Part shown: positions 29,339-36,666 of the stretch, in pieces
Position numbering within the stretch: position 1 is the first letter of the stretch
How the letters are laid out: every line of letters starts with the position of its first letter
IMG/VR virus record: IMGVR_UViG_3300037296_000240
Location: 1 to 36,666 of that record
DNA: 36,666 nt
Source of the DNA: a virus
Direction: 5' to 3' (one strand)
The notes under the pieces: model-generated
The model's database searches: none
The model's input: only the letters and a program-made list of their open reading frames with translations
Told to the model about the DNA's origin: nothing
Program-made: the position numbers and the translations under genes

Positions 29339-29675
29339 TGAAAGATCTCCTTACCGCTTTGGATATGGCCCGGCGCACCCGGTCTTTGTGTTTTTTCAAT
29401 TCGCGCTTTTTTGTCGGGCCAACAAAGGGGCGCGGCCCCCGGTCCGCCTCGATCACGCGGGCCTTTTGCCCGAAATCGACCAGCACCGATCCATCGCGGA
29501 ATTGCGTGGCCTCGATCTCATCCTGGCTATCGCCCGACACCACCGGGATCAAAGCCCGCGCCAGGCGCACCATGGCGCGCCCGCTTGTGGCATTGGCGGC
29601 GGCGGTATCGCGGGCCAGGTTTTTGCGCAAATCCATCAAGCGCCGGTTGACCTTGCCCGACCCGGTCACGCTCAT
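29328..29675 (-). CDS. HK97 gp10-like head-tail joining protein
   Basis: A 115-residue basic protein: RLMDLRKNLARDTAAANATSG then ARALIPVVSGDSQDEIEA and a Lys/Arg-rich tail with GPTKKRELKKHKDRVRRAI. This is the HK97 gp10-family pattern (helical start, P-x-x-S-G loop, basic C-terminal helix). It lies between the head closure and the tail terminator genes and helps join head and tail. It overlaps both neighbours by a few bases. Confidence 0.84.
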   Translation of the reverse strand: MSVTGSGKVNRRLMDLRKNLARDTAAANATSGRAMVRLARALIPVVSGDSQDEIEATQFRDGSVLVDFGQKARVIEADRGPRPFVGPTKKRELKKHKDRVRRAISKAVRRSFNGG

Positions 29676-30004
29676 ATCGCCCCCCGCTCACACAGAAACT
29701 CGATTTGATCGCCCTTGCGGCCAACGCGGGCCAGGCCTTTGATATCCCAAAGCGCGCCGCGCATGAAAACCCGATCCCCCGCCGTGACCGCCTGCGCCGC
29801 CACAGAGCCGCGCACGCGGACCGTGGCGGTGCCCGCGCTTTCTATGCGCCCCGCGCTCACCTTTTCACGGCCCAGGCCTTCCAGCACATCGCCCCAGGTC
29901 CGCAGATAACCCTCGGTCCAGCCCTGGGCCGCGTTGCCCGTGGCGTCGCGGCCGGTTTGCTTGCGATCAAAGCGCAGGCGATCCCGCATTTGCCCCGCGC
30001 GCAT
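29672..30004 (-). CDS. Head closure / head-tail adaptor protein (SPP1 gp16-like)
   Basis: A 110-residue protein starting MRAGQMRDRLRFDRKQTG, with EGYLRTWGDVLEGLGREKV and conserved TAGDRVFMRGALWDIKGLARV. This matches the phage head-tail joining family (SPP1 gp16/HK97 gp7-like) that closes the head after DNA packaging. ATG at 30004 overlaps the upstream stop (TGATG). The basic start and the D-W-x-x-W pattern are typical. Confidence 0.86.
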   Translation of the reverse strand: MRAGQMRDRLRFDRKQTGRDATGNAAQGWTEGYLRTWGDVLEGLGREKVSAGRIESAGTATVRVRGSVAAQAVTAGDRVFMRGALWDIKGLARVGRKGDQIEFLCERGAI

Positions 30005-30618
30005 CAGCCCGACACCGTGCCGCGCGCGTGGCGATCTAGCGCCCGCTGCACCCCCAGGGGCACCTCGACCGCACCGCCGCCGCCGATCACCACCGCCTCG
30101 CGGTTTTCGTAATAGTGCCCCGTGAGCATGGCCACCGCCGTCACGAGGCCTTGATCCAGATCCGCGCGATCTTCCGCCCCCAGATCATAGATGATTTCGA
30201 CCACGGCCGGGCCAGCGGCCAAGGACGGCCAGCCCGCGCCCACCGGCACAATCCGCACCGGCTCGATCCCCAGGGCGACGCGGTAGCGCGCCGGATCCAG
30301 ATCGGCCCAAAGGCCATCAAGGCCCAGATAGCGCACCGCCTGCACCGCCTGCACCGGCCAGCCGGGCAGCTTGATCACGGGGGCAAAGCGGTCCAGGGTC
30401 AGCGCCCAGGTTTGCCGCATTAAGGCGATCCCGATCCCGTGCGGGCCGTCAATTTCGGCCACCGCGGCTGCGCAAAAATCCTCTAATAGCCCCTCATCTG
30501 CCAGATCAATGGCCTCATCATCCGTCGCTGATACCCGCAGGCGCAGCCGCAGATCCGCCGCCGTCAGGGGCAGCGCAACCGGCTTTGTCTTTACTCGCAC
30601 GCCGCCCCAAATCATCAT
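30004..30618 (-). CDS. Head-tail connector protein (gp6-like)
   Basis: A 204-residue protein. LTAADLRLRLRVSATDDEAIDL then FCAAAVAEIDGPHGIGIALMRQ match the phage gp6-like head-tail connector (YqbG/HK97 gp6) plan: a helical bundle with the EAxxxIE-type helix and a beta domain (LDPARYRVALG). The end contains AVAMLTGHYYENREAV, which is typical of the family's last helix. It binds the portal and the next adaptor. It overlaps the upstream small gene start by four bases. Confidence 0.84.
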   Translation of the reverse strand: MMIWGGVRVKTKPVALPLTAADLRLRLRVSATDDEAIDLADEGLLEDFCAAAVAEIDGPHGIGIALMRQTWALTLDRFAPVIKLPGWPVQAVQAVRYLGLDGLWADLDPARYRVALGIEPVRIVPVGAGWPSLAAGPAVVEIIYDLGAEDRADLDQGLVTAVAMLTGHYYENREAVVIGGGGAVEVPLGVQRALDRHARGTVSG

Positions 30619-30905
30619 TTAGCCCCCTTGGCCTTTTTCGCCGCGCCCTTGGCGGCCGTTTCCACACCGGATTGATCGGCGCTGGCATTTTCCGCGCCTG
30701 GCGCAGGATCGACCGGATCCACCGGCGCAGGCACAAAGGCCAGGGCCGCCGCGCGCTCATCCGCATCCGGCACCGAAATCTCGCCCGCGTCCAAAAGGCG
30801 CTTGGCATCCCCCAGGCTCAGCGGCACCGCATCACCCCGGCCGCCGCCCCATGCGCCGCAGCGCGCGGCGGTCAAAATGCCCGTCACTGTTTTGATTGCC
30901 GTCAT
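30615..30905 (-). CDS. Small hypothetical protein between capsid and connector genes
   Basis: A 96-residue protein with AGGAG seven bases before the ATG. The first half is folded-looking (LSLGDAKRLLDAGEISVPDADERAAALAF), and the second half is Ala/Pro/Lys-rich (AKGAAKKAKGAK) and probably disordered. Small proteins with a short domain plus a basic Ala/Lys tail are often found after the capsid gene in related phages, perhaps as head decoration or connector accessory proteins. The role is unknown. Confidence 0.65.
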   Translation of the reverse strand: MTAIKTVTGILTAARCGAWGGGRGDAVPLSLGDAKRLLDAGEISVPDADERAAALAFVPAPVDPVDPAPGAENASADQSGVETAAKGAAKKAKGAK

Positions 30906-30939
30906 TGCAATCTCCTATCTTGCTTGATTTTCGTAAATA

Positions 30940-31176
30940 TCACCGCAGCGGCGGCGGCGGCGGCGGGCGTGAGATTGGCCTTGCAATGCACGCAGCGCGA
31001 TCCAAAGAGCGGACCCACCAACGCCGCATATTGGGGCCGCAATGCAACCCCGCCCAATAGCGTTGCAGCCAGACCCACCGGCCGTCATTCATCTGCACCG
31101 GGAAAAGCGCGTATACGCTAACGCCAGCGGCCGCACGATCCTCAAATTGCGCTAAGGTTTCACCGCCCCAGATCAT
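30940..31176 (-). CDS. Small Trp-rich hypothetical protein after the capsid gene
   Basis: A 78-residue protein with a strong AAGGAGG site 10 bases before the ATG, which is the best support. It begins MIWGGETLAQFEDRAAAGV and contains DGRWVWLQRYWAGLH, ending in a proline run (SRPPPPPPLR). I do not recognise the family. The start MIWGG also occurs just downstream in the connector protein (MMIWGGV), possibly by chance. Confidence 0.6.
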   Translation of the reverse strand: MIWGGETLAQFEDRAAAGVSVYALFPVQMNDGRWVWLQRYWAGLHCGPNMRRWWVRSLDRAACIARPISRPPPPPPLR

Positions 31177-31214
31177 TGGCCAGAACCCTCCTTTGTCATG
31201 TTGAAGTCATGCGA

Positions 31215-31233
31215 CCCGGCGCGCATCGCCGGG
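31215..31233 (-). promoter_or_regulatory. Perfect hairpin just after the capsid gene
   Basis: CCCGGCG-5-CGCCGGG gives a perfect 7-bp stem without a T-tract, 22 bases after the capsid stop. It could protect the 3' end of the capsid message from exonucleases. Confidence 0.5.
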
Positions 31234-31254
31234 CCGCCGCATCATCCCGCCAGA

Positions 31255-32520
31255 TTAGGCGGCCGGTTGCACCATCGCCTTGATCGCGCGGGCATCGGCC
31301 ACCGTGCCATCCATGCGGGCAAAGCCAGCCATGCCGAAACCAGGCAGGAACTGCGCGCCGCGATCCGTGTGGATCACAGTATTGCCGATCTTGCGGACGT
31401 AATATTTCGACATATCACCCGCGATCATCGCGCGGGCATTGGCCCCGACGTTGGCCATCGCCTGATTGACCGTGTATTTTGCCGACACAGCGCCAACCTT
31501 GATCCGGCCAGACCCGTCCGGCGCTTCGGACAGCAGATAGCGGCCATCACCGTCTTTCAACTTGTGCATCGCCAAAAGTGTTGTGTCGTTAAACATCAGG
31601 CCAAATTTTGGCGATTGGCGATAAGCCGGATCAACAGAGTGGATCAGGGCCAGGATATCATCGCCGGTGAAAGAGCCTGCAGCGGCCGGGGTGTGGCCCA
31701 GGCTTGCGCCGGTGACAACGCCCAAAGGCTGGCCCGCGCCGGTGCCAATGGTCAGCACATCGTTTGCGGTGCGGCCCAATTCTTCGCCCAGCAGACCGCC
31801 AAACAGGCTTTCCATATTTTCCATCCCGCCGGTCGCAAGCTGGATCGAAATCTTGAGCCATTCAGTCTGATACAGGTGATCCTCAAGCGTGTCTTTCGTG
31901 AACACGCGATCCTTTGCACCGGTATTGGGGAAGGCCGCACCCTCAGCCGCTTCTTTCGCCGCGCGCTTGGCGGTATTGTCCACACCAGGGATCGGCATCG
32001 AGCCGCCGCCAGCCGTCTTGATCACCGTCGCAAAGGCGTCGTCATACATCGGCCCCCAGGCGGCCATCGCCATCACGATGGATTGCATCATCTCATCGGG
32101 CACCATCGCGCCGCCAGCGGCTTCCGTGCCCGCGATTTGGGCGCGCAATTCGACATTGTGCGCGGCAATCGCGGCGCGGGCCTCATTGCTCAGGGCATAG
32201 TGATCGCCGCCCACCATCATCAATTGATGAAATGCGCTGCGATAGGTCAGAGCATCAACCGCAGGGGCCGCGCCGCGCTGATCAAGATCGCCATTGGGGC
32301 GGCGATCATCGCCAGCGCCCAGGCTGGCCTCAGCACGGGCCAAGCGATCTTGCCGGGCGGCGCGGGCCTCAAGGCCCTCAGCCTCAATCATCATCGCGTC
32401 AAATTCGGTTTCGATCTCAGCCGCGCGGGCCTCGGTCGTGCTGGCCGTGATTTCGTCCAGCTTGGATTTTGCATTAGTGACAATGCGGGCGCGCTGCGCG
32501 CGTAATTCTGCAGGGGTCAT
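31255..32520 (-). CDS. Major capsid protein, HK97 fold
   Basis: 421 residues from ATG 32520, with AAGG eight bases upstream. The N-terminal ~100 residues form a charged coiled-coil scaffold arm (ELRAQRARIVTNAKSKLDEIT, IETEFDAMMIEAEGLEARAAR), expected to be cut off by the prohead protease. The rest has the HK97-capsid pattern: AMVPDEMMQSIVMAMA, GSMPIPGVDNTAKRAAK, WLKISIQLATGGMENMESL and the end ARMDGTVADARAIKAMVQP. It forms the icosahedral shell. It is bracketed by a terminator-like hairpin before and a perfect stem after, so its mRNA may be separately stabilised. Confidence 0.94.
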   Translation of the reverse strand: MTPAELRAQRARIVTNAKSKLDEITASTTEARAAEIETEFDAMMIEAEGLEARAARQDRLARAEASLGAGDDRRPNGDLDQRGAAPAVDALTYRSAFHQLMMVGGDHYALSNEARAAIAAHNVELRAQIAGTEAAGGAMVPDEMMQSIVMAMAAWGPMYDDAFATVIKTAGGGSMPIPGVDNTAKRAAKEAAEGAAFPNTGAKDRVFTKDTLEDHLYQTEWLKISIQLATGGMENMESLFGGLLGEELGRTANDVLTIGTGAGQPLGVVTGASLGHTPAAAGSFTGDDILALIHSVDPAYRQSPKFGLMFNDTTLLAMHKLKDGDGRYLLSEAPDGSGRIKVGAVSAKYTVNQAMANVGANARAMIAGDMSKYYVRKIGNTVIHTDRGAQFLPGFGMAGFARMDGTVADARAIKAMVQPAA

Positions 32521-32548
32521 ATATAAACCTTTCAGGGTTTCAGAGGGG

Positions 32549-32594
32549 AAAAAAGGGGCGCGTGATCCGCGACCCCGGCCGGGGATCACGCCCC
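32549..32594 (-). terminator. Strong terminator-like hairpin before the major capsid gene
   Basis: On the minus strand GGGGCGTGATCC pairs with GGATCACGCGCCCC (a 12-bp stem with a two-base bulge; the loop itself is a GGCC palindrome), followed by six T. It lies across the protease gene end and the start of the capsid leader. The leader to the ATG is only 28 bases, too short for a promoter. Confidence 0.68.
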
Positions 32595-33170
32595 TTGCAG
32601 CCGCAGCCGCATCCGCAGGCGGCGCAGGGTGCCGTCATTGGAATTTTGTTGTGTGAGGGCCTGGGCCGCGCTCAGGCTGCGCAGGCCGATATCGGTGCCC
32701 GCGTAGGCGGGGGCCGTCACAATCGACACATCCACCAATTCTTTGAGGCGCTTGATCGTGCGCTTTGGCTGCGCGCCCGTATCATCCCATTCATCGCCGC
32801 CCACATCGACGCGAAAGCCAAAAGACATTTCGCGCAAATCGCCGCGTTTCATCTTGGCGACGATCCGCGCCACATCGGGATCCGCCGGATCGAGATCCGC
32901 GCTCATCAAAAGCCCGCGCGCATCCACCGACAGTTTCAGCGTGCCCGAACTCACCCGCGCCAGCGGCAAGCCGGTGTGATTGATCAAAAAGCGCACATCA
33001 TCCTCAAGGCGGCCATCAAAGGCCCCCTGCGCGATGCGCTCGGAAAACATGCCGCCGATGTCAGCCCATTCGCCAAACACCGCCGCATATCCCTCGACCC
33101 GCACCGCGCCGCCTTCCGCTGCGCGCACCTCAAGCGGCGCGCTGCAGCGGATTTCTTTATCCTTGGCCAT
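32586..33170 (-). CDS. Prohead protease (HK97 gp4-like, U35)
   Basis: A 194-residue protease. The ATG at 33170 has AAGGGG at a proper distance, unlike the in-frame ATGs upstream. The U35 family pattern is clear: VEGYAAVFGEWADIGGMFSERIAQGAF, then LINHTGLPLARVSSGTLKL with the catalytic His in NHT, and REMSFGFRV with the catalytic Ser. It cleaves the scaffold arm of the capsid protein. It overlaps the portal gene end by 14 bases, so translation is linked. Confidence 0.92.
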   Translation of the reverse strand: MAKDKEIRCSAPLEVRAAEGGAVRVEGYAAVFGEWADIGGMFSERIAQGAFDGRLEDDVRFLINHTGLPLARVSSGTLKLSVDARGLLMSADLDPADPDVARIVAKMKRGDLREMSFGFRVDVGGDEWDDTGAQPKRTIKRLKELVDVSIVTAPAYAGTDIGLRSLSAAQALTQQNSNDGTLRRLRMRLRLQGA

Positions 33171-34434
33171 TGCCATCCCCTTCATTGGATTTCATGCTTT
33201 CCGCCCGCACCATCGCGCCTTGCACCAGCAGGCTATCGCCGCCGGGCAGATCGCGCCGGTTGTCCAGGGCGCGCGCTTCATTAGGCGTCAATTGGCCGGA
33301 TGCGATCTTTTTACTCAGCGCATCGGACCGGCTCACCAGATCGCCGCGCATCAAGCCGTCCAGGGAGTGCTCAAGATACACGCTGCGATCCGCGCGGCCG
33401 TAAACTTTCAAATTTGCCTCAGCCTCAAGCGCCGTCACCCAGGGCGCGATCACATGTTTGACCAATTGCAAGTCTTGCTGTTCGACATTGGAAAATGTGC
33501 CGTGCGTGAGATCCCAAAGGAACGCAGGCGGCATCTGCCATATCCGCGCGAATTGCTCGATCAAGAACCGCTGCGCATCCACCATTTGCATTTTTTCGGG
33601 ATCCAGCCCCAGGGCCTTTAATTCGTGCCCGGCAGGCAGCGCGACCCCGTTGCGCCGGTTTTCGGCCATCGCCACAATCGCCGCCTCAAGATCCTCAGAG
33701 GCGCGGTTAGCCCCGGCGGGCGTTTTGAAAGGCCCGGTGATCGTAAAGGCGGGCACGCCGCCGTTGGCAAAGAACCGCGCGCCATAGCGCGTGATTGCCA
33801 GGGCCAGATTGATCGTGTCGGCGTGATTGTAAATCGGACTGCGCGCCGCCTGGCGGCTGGCCCCTGGCATAAAGCACAGATCCAGCACCTCACCGGCGGC
33901 ATAGGTCAGCGGGCGACCGCCGTCGTTATAGGTGTAAAGCGTGCGCCCGCCCCGGCGCGACACCTTCACCCGCGACACCTCAAGCGGCCAAAGATTGATC
34001 GGCACGCCCGCGCCGTTGCGCTCGATAAAGGCCATCCCGCGCCCAAAGGTAAACACGTCTTGCCAGAACCCGCGCCGCATATCAAAAGCGGTTGTCTCAT
34101 CATTGGCCGCGTGATTGAACAACGCCGCGACAGGATCGCCCGCTTGCACTTTGCGGCCCTCATCGGATTTCACATAAGACTTGATTGGGATTGCCGCCAA
34201 AGTTTTTGACAGGAAATTGACCGCCGCCCAGATCGCGGGCACGCCCAGGGCCGCCTCGACCGTGACCGGCCCCAGCACATCGCCGCCCGCCATGTTGAAT
34301 ATCTGGCCAAAACTTGCATCCGATTGTGTCACCGACACCGGGGCGGTGTTGCGCGCCTCCACATCAGATTGCGGATCTGCCACGGCCGATTGCGCCGGGG
34401 CATTGCCCCCGCGTTTGAATAGTCCAAAGACCAT
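33157..34434 (-). CDS. Portal protein
   Basis: 425 residues from ATG 34434 (GAGGGGG upstream). HK97-type portal features: GDVLGPVTVEAALGVPAIWAAVNFLSKTLA near residues 50-80, FWQDVFTFGRGMAFIERN, and the stem and crown region with RFLIEQFARIWQMPPAFLWDL and FSNVEQQDLQLVKHVIAPW at about 290-335. It forms the dodecameric ring through which DNA is packaged, with TerL docked on it. Order between terL and protease is standard. Confidence 0.93.
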   Translation of the reverse strand: MVFGLFKRGGNAPAQSAVADPQSDVEARNTAPVSVTQSDASFGQIFNMAGGDVLGPVTVEAALGVPAIWAAVNFLSKTLAAIPIKSYVKSDEGRKVQAGDPVAALFNHAANDETTAFDMRRGFWQDVFTFGRGMAFIERNGAGVPINLWPLEVSRVKVSRRGGRTLYTYNDGGRPLTYAAGEVLDLCFMPGASRQAARSPIYNHADTINLALAITRYGARFFANGGVPAFTITGPFKTPAGANRASEDLEAAIVAMAENRRNGVALPAGHELKALGLDPEKMQMVDAQRFLIEQFARIWQMPPAFLWDLTHGTFSNVEQQDLQLVKHVIAPWVTALEAEANLKVYGRADRSVYLEHSLDGLMRGDLVSRSDALSKKIASGQLTPNEARALDNRRDLPGGDSLLVQGAMVRAESMKSNEGDGNGQG

Positions 34435-34450
34435 TGCGCACCCCCTCAGG

Positions 34451-36169
34451 TTAGCGATTGAGTGAAAAGTCAGGATCGTCCCAGGGCGACGCGGCACCGC
34501 CAGCCGCCTCAGGATTGCGCGACATTAAAGAAAAGGCGTTAAAGACCCCAATCAAGGGGTCAATCTTGGCCTTGCCGGACGCGGCCTTTGTGATCATCAC
34601 CGCGTTGCCGCGTTGCTCACTCTTGGCGTTGCCAACGCACCAATTCATCAGGCCTTGATCCGCGTGGATCATCGTGCCGTCATTCAGCTTGCGCTCGACA
34701 CCCCAGACCGCAGGCGATAGCCGCGACCCCTGGCCCACGGCCGTGAGCAAATCGCCCTCAAGGCCCTCATCTGACAGCGCGTCAATCAAGGCCGCGACAC
34801 CGAAGGGGTCCAGGCCGATCCCGTGTTGCGCGGGGAATAGCCCAAGATCAAAGATCCGGCGGCACAGGGCGGCGATCTCACGCAAATCCGCCGTGGGATC
34901 ATCGCAGATCACCAGATCTCCATCATCGCGGAAATCCTCAAGGCTTGTCGCAATATCCTGGCGGCGATCCAGCGCCACCGGTTGCACCCACGCCCGGCCC
35001 CAGGCCTGATAATGCCGCGTCACCTTGTGACGGCCGATCACCCCCAGGCCAAACAAATCATCCAGGCCGCCGCCATCAATGCCCACCGTGATCACGTCAG
35101 AGGTGTCCAGGATATCCTCAAGCGTGATCGGCCGCGCAGAGGGCAGCCAAAAATCAGCGCCCACCCAGGTCTCGGCGTGTTTGCCCATCCCCACCTGAAT
35201 GTTGAGGTGTTGCGACGCCCAGATCGTTTCCTCATCCGCGCCTTTCTCAATAGCCTGGCGGTATATCCGGCCCAAGCGGTCAATCGTGATCGAGCGGCCC
35301 AGATTGGGCAGCACCATCCGCCACATTTTTGGATCCAGATAAGGCTTGGCCGGATCAAGCTGCATCGCCTCAGGAAATTCATAAAGGCAGGGCAGGACGT
35401 TGCCGCCTTTGATTTTACCATCCCGCACGCCGCGCGCATAATTCAACTCAGAGCGAAACACCCCGGCGGGCGGCTCATCCGATTGCGTTGTGATAAACAG
35501 CAAGAGCGCATCGGGCCGCGTGATCATGCCGCCACGGATCTGGGCCAGCACCTTGGCCGCCTTTGGATCCTTGCCCAGGATGTGCAACTCATCCACGATT
35601 GTCACCAGCGGGATCTTGCCCGTGATCACCTTGAGATTAAACGCCTTGACCATCAATTTCGCGCCCGTGACGCGGTCCTTGATCGTACTTTCATGCTCGA
35701 TCACTTGAAACCGGCTTGGCAGATAGGCGGTGCCCGTGTCGGGATCCACATCATCCGCATCAATCATCCCAACCGCCTGGTTAAAACAGGTCTCAGCCAC
35801 GTCTTTCGTCGGGCCGATGATCAGCAATTCAGCATTGGGGATCTTGTTTGCCAGTAAAGCCGTGAGGCCCATGGCCGCGCTATTCGTCGTCTTACTGTTT
35901 TTCTTCGGCACCAGCACAAAGATCTCAGAGATCGCCCGCTCACCCGTCACCGGATCCGCAGACCCAAAGGCCGCCGCGACGATATCGCGGAACCAATCGC
36001 CGCAGGCCTCGCCCATTGTCGGTTGCCCGATCACATCGGGCAGGCGCAGATTGTCAAAAATCCCAATGGCCTTATCCGCCGCCGCGCGGTCCAGCGGTAG
36101 ATCCGGCATGGGCGGCACGCCGCGCTCAAGCCGGTCCACCCAATCGGGGCAGGACAAATCATAAAGCAT
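34451..36169 (-). CDS. terL: Terminase large subunit
   Basis: 572 residues, HK97-like. The ATPase domain has Walker A VPKKNSKTT (residues 87-95) and Walker B VTIVDELH (residues 189-196), with a coupling motif FITTQSDEP. The nuclease domain has VGIDGGGLDDLFGLGVIGR (first acidic residue) and VICDDPTAD as the middle acidic site, matching the RNase H fold. It drives DNA into the head and cuts it. It starts with an ATG overlapping the TerS stop. Confidence 0.95.
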   Translation of the reverse strand: MLYDLSCPDWVDRLERGVPPMPDLPLDRAAADKAIGIFDNLRLPDVIGQPTMGEACGDWFRDIVAAAFGSADPVTGERAISEIFVLVPKKNSKTTNSAAMGLTALLANKIPNAELLIIGPTKDVAETCFNQAVGMIDADDVDPDTGTAYLPSRFQVIEHESTIKDRVTGAKLMVKAFNLKVITGKIPLVTIVDELHILGKDPKAAKVLAQIRGGMITRPDALLLFITTQSDEPPAGVFRSELNYARGVRDGKIKGGNVLPCLYEFPEAMQLDPAKPYLDPKMWRMVLPNLGRSITIDRLGRIYRQAIEKGADEETIWASQHLNIQVGMGKHAETWVGADFWLPSARPITLEDILDTSDVITVGIDGGGLDDLFGLGVIGRHKVTRHYQAWGRAWVQPVALDRRQDIATSLEDFRDDGDLVICDDPTADLREIAALCRRIFDLGLFPAQHGIGLDPFGVAALIDALSDEGLEGDLLTAVGQGSRLSPAVWGVERKLNDGTMIHADQGLMNWCVGNAKSEQRGNAVMITKAASGKAKIDPLIGVFNAFSLMSRNPEAAGGAASPWDDPDFSLNR

Positions 36170-36663
36170 TAGTTAAGCAAGCCGCCCCATTTTGCCCCCG
36201 GTTTTCTGGCGGCCACCGCCAGCGCCGCTTTTTTGCCCAAGGGTTTCTCAGCATCATCACCAGGATCCGGCTGATCATCCTCAGGATCCGGCGCGACCGG
36301 CACGGCCGCGTGCCCCTTCTCGATCAGGCTCAGCAGCTTGTTTGCAGCCGACACGTTGCCATCGCCCATCCGGCCCATGATCTTTTGCAGCGCGGCCGCC
36401 TCGACGATATCGGCAGCCTCAGCCAACTCACGGGAAAAATGTTTCCGCAACGTCTTAGGATCGCACCCGACACGCCGCGCAATGCGTTCCTGCGTCCACC
36501 CGGCCGCCCGCAAAATCGTCACAAGATCTTGATTTTCCTTGTTTTTTTCAAAAGCGGGCGCGCCCCAATTGTCATGCGCCGCATTAACCGGATCGCCCAA
36601 AAGGTCACGATCAGAGCCGGGGGCCGGAATTTCATCAGTCACGGGGAAAAAAAATCTCCACAT
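36169..36663 (-). CDS. terS: Terminase small subunit
   Basis: About 164 residues. The DNA-binding HTH is ILRAAGWTQERIARRVGCDP near residues 50-69, followed by a helical oligomerisation part (ELAEAADIVEAAALQKIMG) and an acidic then basic tail. It recognises the packaging site and loads TerL. The first possible ATG is at 36663, three bases from the window edge; a GTG at 36642 is another option with GGAGA upstream. The frame may begin on the other side of the join in the circular genome, but a start here is more likely. Confidence 0.88.
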   Translation of the reverse strand: MWRFFFPVTDEIPAPGSDRDLLGDPVNAAHDNWGAPAFEKNKENQDLVTILRAAGWTQERIARRVGCDPKTLRKHFSRELAEAADIVEAAALQKIMGRMGDGNVSAANKLLSLIEKGHAAVPVAPDPEDDQPDPGDDAEKPLGKKAALAVAARKPGAKWGGLLN

Positions 36664-36666
36664 TAG

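Noticed and set aside
30940-31176. Homology of this small protein with the connector protein through the shared MIWGG start
   Set aside because: Only five residues match, and the rest of the sequences differ; probably chance.

Overview
This 36.7 kb window looks like the complete, circularly joined genome of a temperate siphovirus of an alphaproteobacterium, probably a Rhodobacterales or relative. The evidence is high GC content with only a few AT-rich control regions; an HK97-type head module with tail proteins of the kinds seen in alphaproteobacterial prophages and gene transfer agents (a DUF2163-like hub protein, a DUF6950-like peptidase, a GTA gp10-like chaperone); and an integrase, an XRE repressor and a putative attP carrying half a tRNA-Ser gene. 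The window edge appears to cut between the HNH endonuclease gene (61-438, minus) and the terminase small subunit gene (36169-36663, minus). Joined into a circle they are about 60 nt apart, in the classic HNH-TerS-TerL-portal order.

Layout: almost everything is on the minus strand, read from high to low coordinates. The lysogeny switch is at 6.8-7.5 kb, with a plus-strand repressor and divergent promoters. From there the early operon runs leftward: Cro-like HTH protein, a small protein, an orphan OmpR-type winged helix protein, a CHC2/Toprim primase, a D5/P4-type helicase, a zinc-finger protein, a Dam-family adenine methyltransferase and a second small zinc-finger protein. It then meets an unusual control region at 1.3-1.97 kb and a candidate regulator gene (545-1318). 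Across the join come packaging (36.7-34.4 kb), head (34.4-29.7 kb), tail (29.7-19.6 kb, with a -1 frameshift chaperone and a tape measure), the lysis cassette (19.6-17.0 kb: small membrane proteins, M15 endolysin, overlapping Rz/Rz1 spanins), a T5 A1-like phosphoesterase, a DUF7220-like membrane protein, SSB and a dNMP kinase-like protein.

A gene-poor segment at 13.8-14.06 kb holds a truncated tRNA-Ser(GCU) with flanking 9-bp direct repeats, read here as attP. Between attP and the plus-strand xis/int pair (7.7-9.2 kb) lies a block that would sit at one edge of the prophage: two related tail-anchored membrane proteins, small proteins, a second orphan OmpR-type winged helix protein and a large beta-helical tail spike.

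The most unusual structure is a 99-bp tandem repeat at 1771-1968. Each unit encodes two adjacent perfect stem-loops, and the stems keep pairing between units through compensatory changes. Its form recalls the cis-acting put antitermination RNAs of phage HK022. Intrinsic-terminator-like hairpins also lie inside the structural operon, before the major capsid gene, before the major tail gene and before the lysis genes, so an antitermination mechanism would make sense. This is a hypothesis from sequence alone.
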